Shown in pieces: positions 26,801 through 38,317 of a stretch of DNA of 64,000 nt. How positions within the stretch are numbered: the stretch's first letter is position 1; each line of letters starts with the position of its first letter. This DNA is from Eopsaltria australis (Eukaryota > Chordata > Aves > Passeriformes > Petroicidae), in contig JAVTVJ010001751.1 in the NCBI GenBank assembly GCA_034509425.1, positions 217,437 to 281,436 on the forward strand. The letters are read 5' to 3'. The notes beneath the pieces are model-generated. The model was not told the DNA's origin. It saw only the letters and a list, made by a program, of their open reading frames with translations, and did not search any database. The position numbers and the translations under genes were made by a program.

Positions 26801-29800
26801 TTTCTTGCAGTGCAGCAAAACTAAAAGCTGCAGTCAGGAATCAAAGTAATATTTTATGAGACACTATAAAAACCCAGAACAAAAAGATGATCCCTGCCCA
26901 AAAAATATACAACATAAAGGTGTCACTTGGCTTTATGCTTTCTTTCCCCAGATGTTGCAGTTAGCATGTGTTTGTACATCAGCTTTTCTACATGAAAAAT
27001 GGTTGCACCTAATTACATCCTAAGGTAACAACATATGACTGATGCAGCCCAAGGACATAATCACGACAGTGATCCATCAGACTGGGAGGGTATCAGTTCC
27101 CTTGCTCCTAGCTGTTGTCATATTGATAGACATCCTGGTGACAGTGAATTTTACAGAAAGGAGATGACAAAGTATAGGGAGGGTTTCCAGAGGTGTATAA
27201 AACATATCGTCTCCATCTGTGAAAGACTGCTTAGGTGATAACATACAGAGGATAAAAAGCTTGGTTTTCGGATGGTTGTTTGCATCCCTGCCAAGAAGGG
27301 CCTAGGTATCTGCAAGAGTAAAGGAGGGAGAGGAAGGGTAATGTGCTTGAAAGAAGTGCAAACCATTGAAAATTAAATCCTTCATCTCTCTTGTGATAAA
27401 CTGAAACAACTTAATGGAGGGATGCAAAGAGGAGGCTGGTATTTTGTAGAGAAATGGTATACATTTGCAATTGTAAATTGCAAATTGCAGTTTTAGAAAA
27501 GGATGCTGTTGTACCTCAAGACATGAGCTGATGAGAACATGAACTTCGTCTTGCTAATTAATAGCAGCTGTCCCACTTTTAGAAGTTTTCCATTTAGAAA
27601 AGTTCAGGTTACCTTGAGAATTTTTTCCATTTTCCCTACAAGAAGTATTCAGCATTTCTCAGTATCAAATTCGTGTGTCTGAAAGAAGCAAATACACTCT
27701 CCTGTGAAATACCACTATTTCTTCCTTTTCATGCAGATTTGTTTCTTGTTGAAAAAGAAACTGTGTGAAACATGAGTGAAAGCAGAGGTACGAAGAGAAA
27801 ATAGCCTAATATGACTCAGTTTTTCCAGGTAATTTGTGACCAGAATTAAAATCAGCAGCTGTGTTCTGTTGCTAAGAGAATCTCTTGGAACACCAAATTG
27901 TTCTAGAAATGCAAATAGGCCTAATCTGCATTTCTAGAAATGTCACGTGTTTTTTTGAAAACACAATAAAGATTATGACAAAACTTGTGGATGAAAGAAC
28001 AAAACTCATTGCTACAAAGCAGGAGATCCATGGAGTGTCATCTTTTCAAATAAAATCTAAAAATTAATTTTAGAAAGTTGTTTCAATCTTATAGGCTTGT
28101 TGATATTTGTTCTTAGGCATGAGATATCTATGGAAAACTTGAATAAACTATCAGAAACGTGGTATCTGGATGTAAGCAAGCTTTACTTTTGCAGCCCATA
28201 TAACAAATGTTAACTACTGATAGACTGAGTTTGTTGTATTTACTTCACTTCTACATAGACCTTAAAAATTTCCAATATCAAGCAAGATTCAGAAAAGAGT
28301 GAGAGCCATCACTAATAAAAATTTTTGCAATATCTTACACAATATTGCAATCATTTCTCACTTAAATCATGCTATCAACATTTGCACACTTTATAAAACA
28401 GTCTCTCAGATTTTGGCTATCATTAATAATCTGGGGTAAGTCAACACTCTTCCCATCCTTCCAGGTTTTAGATTATATGGAGAAAATAGTAGGTGTATAT
28501 CATGTAATTGAAATGGCATCAATACCAGCACATCCATCATCTTTGGACAAATGAATGATGTTAATCTGTAAAGACTGTTCCCTGCATTATGGCTAGATGA
28601 TATAAAATACATAACAAGAAGTAGAGCAAGAAGTTCTTTGCATCACATCAATGCACACCAGAAATCAATACAAATTGATAGTGTGTTTCAGAAAAAATGG
28701 ACTTAGCAATACTGAATCTAAAATGTGGGCAGGAAATTACATGAATGGAAAGAAAAAAAAAGATGAAAAGCAAGCAATTGATAATGGCTGCTGAAACAGC
28801 AAGAAGCACTCGCTTAAAAGAAAAAAAAAAAAATCCAGACTGTCTCAAAATTTGCAACCAAACCAAAAATGTCTCAAAACTGCTAATGATGAATGGATTC
28901 TACACCTTGTTTTACAGGGGCAGAGGTGATTCTGAGCAGTCATTCTATCAGAAGTGGAATCCTTGCAGAGCTTTTATAGCTATTGATTTTTGGAGAGGTG
29001 TGAAACAGTTACTTAATTTCCTGACAAAATACATCAGAAAATCATTTAATGCTAACATCTGTAAGTTCTTGGAGGGAAAAATTCAGCCTACCTAAGGCCT
29101 GTAAGTTATATGCTAGGACAAAGAGCTAAAAAATTACTAAAATTGCTGGAAATTACAAAAAGCCTCCCTCTTATAAATGATCCATGTATCTTAATTATCT
29201 GCTTTCCATATTTTCTCTTTAGTCCTTTGTTCCTTTCGTAGTATGATTTCAATTTAGACAGATTGATTTAAATATTAGGACTGACCCATGTTTACTTGTC
29301 TATGAAGTCCAAGAAACCCAGATCAGTCCTGAAATATTAAAGATTTTATTCACATGGAGCTGTGTCTGCCATTCATGTTCCAAGGGTGACTGTGTGGAGC
29401 TGACACATTTTCTTGACTTTGCAGTTCTTGTTGCTATCCAACATGCCTGATATTCATTATTATCAGCTCTACAATATGTAAATCAAATGTAAGATAACTT
29501 TTGTTCACATGATGAAGAAATTTTAGAACAGACTTCAGCTTCTGCAGGAATGTTCCTGGTACAGCTGCAGGACAAGCCAAAGAAAGGGTGTCATAGAGTG
29601 TTACAGTTTTACTGAAAAACTCACTCTGCCCATAAAAGGAACTGGATTTTAGCATAGTTCCAGCAAAAAGGTTCCTGAGCTTTGCCATTTTTTATCTTCC
29701 TTCTCTAAAGAACCAACAAATTACCCAAAAAGAAGTTGTCAGTTACTTTTAAACTTTTGATAACATATAAAAATTTTTACTGAAGAAAAATTATAATAGC

Positions 29801-32395
29801 AGAATAGGTATATTTATTTGAAATATATTGATAGCATATATGCACTTCATATTTACTGAAAATCATTTATAGGTACAAGTACATATAAAATCATAGACTT
29901 GTAATTTTTTGTAAATGCAAATATATAAGCAACAGAGAAAAGTGATCATTTAACTCCTGAAAAGCAGGACTATTTTAAAAGACTGTATGCTAGAAGTTGT
30001 CATTAGAAATACACATTTTGCAGGAATGGTATAGCAACAGTATAGCAAACCTGTGTGAAACTTTTAGTGCATAAATCTCCTCATACCCAGAGGCGGTAAT
30101 AAGTTACATGTTTCTCTACATATACAGTTTAAAATTGTCAAACATATATTTCATGTACTGGAACCAGAAATAACATCTTGGCTGACTTTTTTGGATGTAT
30201 TTCATAATTAGGTGTAGAAGTCAAAGATACTACTTTCTACCCAAAGGACACATAAACCCTTCAAGCATATCAGAACAGGTCAAATATCACAATATACCCT
30301 AAAATTTCACTGCTGCAAGGCAGGTAATTGTTCTCCCATGTTACCAGTTCAACAAAAACTTGAAAAATACTTTCCAGTTTTCATTTTCCTGGTTAGACAG
30401 CCATGCTTGTCTCTCATGATTTACCTGAAAATTACACTCCTGGAAGAATAAACTGTAAATTTCCAGCCTGTTCCATTCAGGTTTCTTATCTTGCCTTTCA
30501 TTTATTCTGGTGTGTGAATAAAATTCAGGACAATGCATTCTGGAGATGTAATACTGCCTCTTTATTTGAGCTTTAATAATTCCCAAAACAACCAAATGTA
30601 TGTACAAAGAATTTATTCATGCAGGCTACATTTTAAAACACCAGTTACTGTAGCTAAATCCTTACATTTGAGTGCACCATCACTGTCTGGACCAAATGGT
30701 TTCCAACCCAACCCTGCTTGCCCAGGTTAAGTTGGGTGTCAGTCCATTGCTCACCCTTGAGAAGAGGGGATTGGACAGATGTTCACCCCGTTAACTCAGA
30801 GTGAACTCTCACCCAAAGGGGAGACATCAGGTGAGACTGGTGAAGCTTGAGCCGGGTTAGAATCTGAACCTGTATAAATGTGCCCTGCTCCCCACTGCCC
30901 TGGGTATTCTGACCCCAAACTGCTGCAGGGATTTCAACTCTGCAGAGTTGGGAAAAGTGTTTTCCTAAAAAGCCAGATGAGGCAGCAATGAGCTGGGATT
31001 ATATATCAAAAGCTTCCAGAACTTCATGACCTTTGATCACTAAATTAATACTTTTCTGTTTTACTTAGAGTGACGATAATTGTTTCAACAGACTCTTGCT
31101 CATAATCATAGTTACAAATAATAAATTTATTTTGATCTTTTTTGAATAGCAGTTTTCCATTTTAAAGGTGCCGCAATTAAATCTATTTCCCATAACACTT
31201 GAAAAAAAATTATTACTTCAGGACTACAGCTGAGAGCTTTTTCTCTATGATTTTCAGGCACAATTTAGAGAATAGGAGAACAAATAAAATTTACGATAGA
31301 CGACTGTTTGCACCTTAAAATTAAGAATATACCAAAAATTCAGATTACAGTGAGAGCATATATGTAATTTAAAAAAAATGCTTTTAATGTTTCCAAATTT
31401 CAAATCTATGTGCATTTTGGTGAACTTGAAAATAACACCATAGTAATATGGGGGCTATTATAGTAATAAAAGTGACATGGCAATTTTAGTTTCCAAGTTT
31501 CTGATTGCTAGACATGATTTAATTAGATAATATGACATAACTAATATCACCTATTTACTTCTAATAGTAAACCAGATTGATTTACTTTTATTTTGTTGAT
31601 GCAGTTTTTTAATGTTTGAAAAATATTAGAAGATACATATTTTAGTTAATTTAGTTTGAGCTCAGGAAACTTCCAGTAAAACAGAGAGGGCAAATCTTAA
31701 TATGTTTACAATATATTATTCTTCTATATTACAATATATACACATTTATACACAAATTTAACATCCATGTATAATATACTACATCATTTACTACAAGTGT
31801 AATTTGTAGCAAAAACAGAAAAAGGAACCAACAAGAAATGCTACAAGTCAACTAGTGCATGTTTTAGCACCTAGAATGGGAGAGGAGAAAGAAGCCTAAG
31901 TAATTTTATTTTCCTCACAGGTATTTCTGAAATACCTCTATTTGTATTGATAATTTATGATTACAAAGTCCTTCACACTGTCAGTCTCATGCTGCCTACA
32001 GGACACCTCAGTAGGCTCTAAAGAATCAAAAACTAGCAGTTTTCTGCCATATGAATAGACTGAAGGCTTCTGGGACCAGTTGCCATATCCATGCTGCTGT
32101 ACTTGGAGGCACTGGAGCAGAACAGACATGGAGAGCAATTTGCACAGTAACCTGGTTGAAGTATCCAGTGTTAGCTGAGGGACATAGTGAAGGAGGTTGG
32201 AGGACTAAAAGCCTTTTTCCAGTTAAAAAAGAAGATCCTCACAGGTTGCCTCTCAACCCTTCTTGTCAATAACCTCAGATTGTCTTATGTCCTGCAAACT
32301 GCTCAGGCCAAACAATTAAAAATCTATTTACCTCTCTATTTTCCTTGTTTTTCCCCTTGACTGCAGTCTCAGGTAGTTTGCCCTGGTTGATGCCA

Positions 32396-32917
32396 TGCCT
32401 GGAGTGCTGTGTCCAGTTCTGAGGTCTCCAATTGAAGAAAGACAAGAAACTACTGGGGAGGGTCCAGTGTAGTGCTATGATTTTGTTTAGGGGTCTGAAG
32501 CAACTCACTGATGAGGAAAGGCTGAGAGAGCTGGGGCTGTTTAGCCTGGAGGAGGAAAGACTGAGAAGGGATCTTATCAATGTCTATCACTATCTGAAGG
32601 AAGGGTGTCAGGAGGATGGAGCCAGGCGCTTCCCAGTGGTGCCAAGCAGTAGGATGAGGGCAACAGGCAGAAAATGATGCACAGGAAGTTCCAACAGAAA
32701 ATGAAGAAGAACTTTACTCTGAGGTTGACAGAGAATCCAGGGAACAGGCTGCACAGGAGAGGTTGTGGAGTCTCTTTCTCCGGAGATATAAATCTTTCTT
32801 GATGCAATCCTGTGCAGCCTGCTCTAGGTGAACCTGCTTTAGCAGGAGGGTTGGGCTGGATGATCTCCAGAGGTGCCTTCCAAGCCCAACCATTCTGTGA
32901 TCGAGTAATTCTGTAAC
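32396..32917 (+). mobile_element. CR1 LINE, 3' end, about 520 bp
   Basis: A 5'-truncated CR1 on the plus strand. Diagnostic stretches are GGAGTGCTGTGTCCAGTTCTG, GAGCTGGGGCTGTTTAGCCT, CTATCACTATCTGAAGG, GGCTGGATGATCTCCAGAGG and the terminal CATTCTGTGATCGAGTAATTCTGT, a decayed copy of the CR1 tail repeat. Divergence by eye is moderate, with internal changes that break the ORF. CR1 is the dominant avian retroposon, and this copy is typical of those inserted well after the bird radiation began. The 81-codon frame at 32432-32677 is derived from it. Confidence 0.93.
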
Positions 32918-35370
32918 AGCCACTTAATCATCCTGTACCTTTTCTAGATTTTCCTCATTTTTTAATGAACTCTATTTTCCCCCTCCACTTTGTATTCCAT
33001 TGATCCCACTTCTGTTGCAGAAAATGGGAAATAGCCTGTAGCAACAACAGCACTGAAGCCAGAAACACATTGTCAGACTCTTTTATCAAGGAAAAAAAGT
33101 ACTCTGCAGGTAGATATGTTTCCTGAGGATTTCCTTGAAGGGCTATTTTTTTTCTTGCCTGACCAAAAATGACACCGTTTTGTGTACACTTTTTCAATCT
33201 TCAGGTAAACTGCATTTACTTTTGTTAGCTTTTCAGGGATACACAATTGCTCAAGTTATATGATTGAACAAGATTCACATACCACAAGATCTGCGATTTT
33301 TAATTATATCTAGCCTGCATATTTCACTGAAGTGTTGAAATACTGAATAAATTGGACTAGCTCAAGAAGCTGACATTTCTAGCAGACATGCCCTCGTTGC
33401 TGTAGTGTGCCCAAGTTCATTACTGCTTATCACCTGCCTACTACCTGCAAATTCCCCATGTACTCAGCTCTCATCCCTCTCTACCTCAGGGACCTTTATA
33501 ACCCTCTCCAGCTGCTCTTGTTTCATGCCACCCATTTATTTGCTTTCCTTCAAAGATTTATTCCTGCGTGATCCCTTCCTTCCATTTTTTTACTATTTTT
33601 TTTCCTACTGGAGGAAATAAATTATTCAGGGTGTCAACATACTTGAACTAGAACTGAGATGGAGGTAGTTATAATGAAATGCTAATAACTGCCAGGAAAA
33701 TTACAGAGTTGTTCTCAGCTGCTAGGTCTGCCAAGCAGCTGCCAGGAGCACTATATGTTTCCCCTACTCTTCTTCTCATTTACTGATTTTTCACCAAAAT
33801 AGGGCGTTGTCTTTCAATTCTGAACTTTCAGAAAACATTACAGCACTGATTGGATATGTCATTCAAAAGTAATAACATAATGGACAAAGAAACAGAGGAA
33901 TGTTTTTCTGTTGAAATAAGGGCTTTTGATGCAGGCTTAGGGTGTGCTTTAACATTACACTTATCAGTTGGCACATCCCTCTGTTGTGTCAGTGCAACTC
34001 TATGGGGAGGCTATGCTATAAATGAGATTGTTTCCATTAGCATCGATTATTTCACTGAGTTGGCTTACAGTGCAGACTCCTGAAAAGTTTTACCAGTAAA
34101 ATTCACCACTCCCACCACTCTAGCAGAGGGACAGAAAGGTATAGCAGTTCTGCAAAGGAATTCTTCAAGAACATTAGTCTTAGAGAAACAGTTTAGTAAG
34201 AAGTCCAGCTTTAATTAAAGACCACTGATGCTGTTAAGATCTCCCTGTCCCTCACCTGCCTGCTACCACCTCTCAGCCACAGGTTAACATGCCACAGGTG
34301 CTGAAGAATGGTTGAACATACACTCAAATATGAGCTGTGGGAGTGGTGACCACCGTAAGAAGAAAAGCAATCCAAGCTGCTTTGACTCTTCATGAGGTGA
34401 AATACTGTCTCATGGGCTGTGATTCACGAGTAAAGACGGCACAGCAAGTGAGGCAATGGTGTATGCAAAATGAAGTTTGATTCATGGTTAACTCAGTCTG
34501 TGTATACCAGAGGCAGAACATACAGGTAATCGAGCAGAGTTGGAGCCTCCAGACCTTGATTAGCTCGGCCAGATTTCAATCATGTACTGCTAGGGGGAGG
34601 CTCCTACCTGAGACCTTGCTGTTTGGGCTTCACACGAACTCTCTCAGATGCTATATAGTGTTGTCTTTTCTGTTTTCAGCCATGTAACTACAATGCATAT
34701 TAAACACATGGGATTTCAAATTTCCAGGAGGAGTATGTAACTCAAGAGGCATATCTCAGGCTTTTCTTTAAAACTCAAATCAGAGGCCTTTGTAAAAGGC
34801 TATTAATTATCTACATCAAAGGCATACCCACAGGCACTGCTTAGTGCACTTTTCCCTGACAAAATGAGCCCAGCTCTTTTCCAGATCACCCACATGCCAA
34901 CATGTCAGCATGCAAGGAGTCTATTAACTCACCTTTCCAGGGCATTTTCTGGGTGCCACAAGCACCCCCTAAAGGACTTGGAGCTGCTGGAGAGGGCATT
35001 TCTCTATGACCTAGAGAAGTGAGAAGCACTCTGGACTTGCACAACATCAAGGGCATTCCTGGGTGTCAGGAGCTCCTCTCACATCTGAAATGGTGAAATT
35101 GCTCTAAACCAAACCAGAAAATGCCCACCTTTATTAAACACAGTGGGAACAACGAGTGTTTGCCGCCACTGGGATTTGCCCCACAGCGCCATTTGTCAAT
35201 TATAACAACATGAACCAAACCTTGGAGCTGGGCTGGGGCTGGGGCTGAGGCAGGGGCACATCGCAGGGGTTCGCAGTGCTCCGGGTCAGAGCCCGCCGTG
35301 CCCGAGCTCCCCACGGCGGGGGCTCACACACACCTGGGGAGTGGCCGGGCCGCTCTGCCCTGGGAAGAGA
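32918..35370. other. Intergenic, between two CR1 copies
   Basis: Mostly unique sequence. GC rises from about 34.9 kb towards the promoter, with a GGGGCT-rich run at 35225-35255. Similar GGGCATT-TGGGTG segments near 34940 and 35050 suggest a degraded local duplication. Confidence 0.5.
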
Positions 35371-35822
35371 CTGTATCGAGTGCAGTTTGCAGATCCGGGC
35401 CCCTCAATTCGGGAAAGTGCTGGAGAGAGTCTAGAGAAAGGCAATGGAGCTGTTGAAGGGTCTGGAGCACAGGTCCTGTGAGGAGCAGCTGAGGGAGCCG
35501 GGGGTGTTTAGCCTGGAGCAAAGGAGGCTCAGGAGTGACCTTATCGCTCTCTACAACTGTCTGAAGGGAGGCTGTAGCCACGTGGGAATTGGCGCCTCCG
35601 CCCAGAAAACAATGGAGAGAACAGGAGGATATAGACTCAAGCTGTGACAGAGGATGTTCACGTTGGACGTTAGGAGAATTTCTTCACGTAAAGGGTGATT
35701 AGACACAGGAATGGACTTCCCAGGGAGGCGGCGGAGTGATCGTTCCTAGAGATCGGTGCTCAGTGCCATGGTATAGCTGGCACGGTAGTGTTCGGTCACA
35801 GGTTGGACTTGATGGCCTCAGA
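35371..35822 (+). mobile_element. CR1 LINE fragment abutting the VPS13B promoter
   Basis: A 5'-truncated CR1 3' segment in sense orientation. Recognisable landmarks in order are GGGCCCCTCAATTCGGGAAAG, GGTCTGGAGCAC, GTTTAGCCTGGAGCAAAGGAGGCTCAGG, CTCTCTACAACTGTCTGAA, CTTCCCAGGGAGGCGG and GGTTGGACTTGATGGCCTCAGA. The usual terminal ATTCTATG-type repeats are missing, and the copy stops about 40 bp before the CpG island becomes dense. It keeps more CpGs than the other CR1 copies in this window. The 67- and 85-codon frames across it are repeat-derived. Confidence 0.9.
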
Positions 35823-35839
35823 CCCGGCTCCACCCTCAC

Positions 35840-36150
35840 TCGTTCCGTGTCCCTGTCACTGCCACAGCCCGCGCGCTGCCCCCGCCTCACGGGGACACCG
35901 GGAAACCCCGCCCCGCGCAGGGCACGTGACCTCCACCGCCCTCAGAGCCACCGCCCGGCCCCGCCCCCGCGCGCGCCAAGCGCTTCCGGTCGAGGGCCGG
36001 CAGAGGAGCGCGCATGCGCCGGGAAACCCGGAAGCGCCGGGGCAGCGGAGCCGGGCGGGAGGCGCTGCCGGAGGCGCTGCGTGCGCGGCGCTCCCGCGGC
36101 CCGGCCGGCCCGGCGTGGGCGCGGAGCCTCGGGGCGCTGTGCGGGGCCAG
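35840..36150 (+). promoter_or_regulatory. VPS13B: VPS13B CpG-island promoter
   Basis: A dense CpG island (strongest about 35870-36300) in an otherwise AT-rich window, directly upstream of the exon 1 donor. No TATA box was seen. Recognisable motifs are a perfect NRF1 palindrome GCGCATGCGC at 36010-36019, ETS sites in both orientations (CTTCCGG at 35983-35989 and CCGGAAG at 36028-36034), a GC box CCCCGCCCCCG around 35959-35969, and an E-box CACGTGAC at 35923-35930 that resembles USF or TFEB/CLEAR sites. This is the usual architecture of a broadly expressed housekeeping promoter. The motifs are seen; their use is inferred. Confidence 0.8.
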
Positions 36151-36300
36151 GTAAAGGGGCCCTGAGGGGGCGTGGGGCCGAGGGAGGGACGTACGAGGAT
36201 GTGTCCCGAAGGTACGGGCGCGGGGTTCCCGGGTTTGTGAAGGTGTCCGGGGTGAGGCTGCGTCGGTGACGGGACGGGGAGGGGTCTCCTCAGGACGGCG
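35860..36300. promoter_or_regulatory. CpG island over the VPS13B promoter, exon 1 and start of intron 1
   Basis: The only long CG-dinucleotide-dense block in the window, with runs such as CCCGCGCGCGCC and GGCGCTGCGTGCGCGGCG. It extends past the exon 1 donor into intron 1 and fades near 36300. The long open frames on both strands here (up to 210 codons) come from the scarcity of AT-rich stop codons and are not treated as genes. Confidence 0.85.
36014..36150 (+). other. VPS13B: VPS13B exon 1, probable non-coding 5' UTR
   Basis: The exon is inferred from a donor site, GCCAG|GTAAAG at 36151, inside a CpG island 0.7 kb upstream of the exon 2 acceptor. No main-frame coding sequence is expected, because the family start codon lies in exon 2. 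The 5' limit is unknown; 36014 is used because an upstream ATG lies there, and the real transcription start may be some tens of bases either side. A less likely alternative donor, GAAG|GTACGG, lies at 36212. The exon is about 80% G+C. If transcription begins upstream of 36014, the exon opens a 47-codon upstream reading frame that ends in exon 2. Confidence 0.6.
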
Positions 36301-36613
36301 AGGGTTTGGGGAGGGGTGGGAGTGATGGCAGACCTTAACGTAACCCCAGCTTGGTTCATGAGGGATGTTGATTTCTTGGAGTTCAGACTGGCACGAAACT
36401 GGTGGGGTTGCCTTGTACACGGTGAGAGCGGTGAGGTGCATGTAAGGCGATATTTTAGTGTGGGCTCTGTTATCAAAATTTATGCTTTTGATGACTCGAA
36501 AAAGGAGTTTTCCTGTCACTTAAATGCTATGTGAAAGCATGGTGGACTGCTCGATCACCTTTTCTGTTGTTTGGTTGGCTTTTCTTTTGAACAAGTCGGT
36601 TACTAGTTCATAC

Positions 36614-36645
<32 letters not shown>

Positions 36646-36861
36646 ATACATATATATATGTAACCTGAAAATTCGTAAATGCAAATAGATGTGCTTGCAT
36701 CTTTCTTTGCGTTTTGTCTTTATATGTAACTGTATGAATCTCTGACTAGAAACAATGTTTAGAATTATTTTCATACATTCAGACAATAGCAGTGTTGCAT
36801 TTGTGAAAATTAGACTGGAGATCTATAACTGACATCTCAATTTCTTGTCCTCTTTTCCTAG
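36151..36861 (+). other. VPS13B: VPS13B intron 1
   Basis: A 711-bp intron from GTAAAG to TTTTCCTAG. The first 150 bp is the tail of the CpG island and the rest is unique AT-rich sequence with one compound TA/TG/TA microsatellite. The 72-codon plus-strand frame at 36316-36534 is unremarkable. Confidence 0.6.
36611..36660. repeat. Compound TA/TG/TA microsatellite
   Basis: About 12 bp of alternating AT is followed by about 20 bp of alternating GT, then TATACATATATATATG. The flanking AT blocks are near-complementary, so the tract could form a hairpin, and the TG core could form Z-DNA. It lies about 460 bp inside intron 1. Confidence 0.9.
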
Positions 36862-37039
36862 TGCTTGACCTGCAATACAGAGATCTTCCAGAATGCTGGA
36901 GTCCTATGTAACCCCTATTTTGATGAGTTATGTGAATCGCTACATAAAGAACTTGAAGCCTTCAGATCTGCAGTTGTCACTCTGGGGAGGAGATGTTGTG
37001 CTTAGTAAACTTGAATTAAAGTTGGATGTACTTGAACAG
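36862..37039 (+). CDS. VPS13B: VPS13B exon 2 (start codon; residues 1-49)
   Basis: This is the first coding exon of VPS13B (COH1, the Cohen syndrome protein), a very large bridge-like lipid-transfer protein associated with the Golgi and endosomes. The ATG is at 36893, with A at -3, after 31 nt of 5' UTR within the exon. The 49 codons begin MLESYVTPILMSYVNRYIKN and continue through LSLWGGDVVLSKLELKLDVLEQ. This is the hallmark start of the VPS13 chorein N-terminal domain, where the lipid-conducting groove begins; the SLWGGDVVL stretch is typical of the family. The acceptor is TTTTCCTAG (AG at 36860-36861) and the donor is CAG|GTATGT at 37040; the exon ends in phase 0. Reading past the donor meets a stop at 37076, as expected for an intron. 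VPS13A, C and D have clearly different N-termini, so I assign VPS13B with high confidence. Confidence 0.97.
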
Positions 37040-38317
37040 GTATGTTGCGTTTATAACAGTTACAGTCCGTGTCTTTGATTTAAAAAAAGTTGGCTAAATT
37101 ATTTTAGATTGGTCTGCACAGCTAAGTCATAACTTACTGCTTGATGGTGTTCTTCTTATGCAAGTATTTTTTCCCCCCTGCATTTAGTTATTCTTGGTTT
37201 AATTTCATGCCATTTGTTTAGCAGTCAGTGGTAATTCTTTACGCATTCTGTAAGTTACGGAGTGTGAAAAGAGGCTTTTTTGTGGATGTGTTTCTTCTTT
37301 CAGTAACTGTTATTTTAAGGTATGAACATTAATTGAATTGTTTTCCAGTTATATTTACTAATAACATTTAGTAACTAAGTCAAAAGGTCACAGAGTGAAG
37401 TGGGATCTCTTGTTAATTGTCCATACTAAACCCATTTGTCCTCTTGGTATTGTTTCCAACTTCAGCTTTCATCGTTCCAGTTGTATCTAAACTTAAGAGT
37501 AATTGAGGAATAGATTTGATCATCTGGTTTCTGTGGATTAAATCAAAGACTCAGTAAAACTTAGCCTTAAAACAATGAGTGTGACCAAGTAAAACACTAG
37601 ATACAGAATTTGGAGCCTGCTGTCAATATGCAGTGGTAAAGCCTTAACACAGGGATGGTTTCCTTTTATGCTTATCTGAGTTGACAACTTGAGTGTGTGA
37701 GACTGATAAAACTATTTTCTGTTGTGCACGGTGTAGCAGGACTTAGCTAGAGTCCTGCGGCTAGATGTAGTCCAACCAACTGAAAGAGCTGAGAGAAGCA
37801 CAGCAAAGAATGGGAAATTTAGACAATACATCCCTTGACAGAAGAATAAAATATGCAGGGAATGTGTTTTTAATATTGACTAAAATAAGGTGAGACAAGG
37901 TAGGGCAAGAATAATTTGGATCTGATGAGAAGCAAGTGAATAAATTTCTTCTTGGGAGACTTCAGTTAGACGTAAATGGAAATCTCATTTATGTGTCGGA
38001 TTATGAGGCATTGGAATAGGCTGGGATGACTGCATGTCTGTGTCTAAAACACCCTTTAAAATGTGAAAGAAATACATATGGTTAATTAAGAATCTCTGAT
38101 CCTCTCGTGGAAGAGGAAACAAACTTATAAGAGATCTTTTCCTGTTTTCTGTGCTTTTTAAAGAACCTTACTTGTCTTCCTTCAAGTGATTCGTAGCCTC
38201 TGTATTTTCTCTCAAGTCTATTAATTGGTACATCTTGTCCATACAGCTGACATTCTGTAGGATGTGTTCCCCTGTGAGCCTTTTTAAATGTATATGTGCA
38301 AAGAAGGGTTGATCAGA

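Larger units (their letters stand above)
20166..32395. other. Intergenic, mostly unassigned
   Basis: AT-rich DNA with a GC-richer patch at 20.28-20.52 kb that includes a 9-bp-stem hairpin, a long poly-T at 21.96 kb, a possible MITE fragment at 23.8 kb and a moderately GC-rich unassigned block at 30.70-30.97 kb. No exon with a supporting splice pair was recognised. Confidence 0.5.
36014..36868 (+). other. Upstream ORF in the VPS13B leader (spliced, 47 codons)
   Basis: An ATG at 36014 opens a frame that is continuous to the exon 1 donor (45 codons plus 2 nt). After splicing to exon 2 it ends with TGA at 36866-36868, 24 nt before the VPS13B ATG. The predicted product is Arg/Ala/Gly-rich (starts MRRETRKRRGSG) and resembles no protein I know. 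The initiation context is weak (C at -3 and C at +4), so leaky scanning would be expected. It exists in mRNA only if the cap site lies upstream of 36014, which the sequence cannot settle. The coordinates include intron 1 (36151-36861). Confidence 0.4.

Noticed and set aside
28745..29095. 116-codon Lys-rich frame
   Set aside because: Arises from an A-rich segment with AAAAGAAAA runs. No splice signals or similarity were recognised.
34200..34700. Possible solo LTR
   Set aside because: The composition and a TATATAG box looked suggestive, but no TG...CA ends, target duplication or recognised family could be identified.
35736..36519. Open frames of 125-210 codons on both strands over the promoter
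   Set aside because: They overlap each other in a CpG island where stop codons are rare. The composition is Arg/Pro/Ala-rich and they conflict with the clear VPS13B exon structure.
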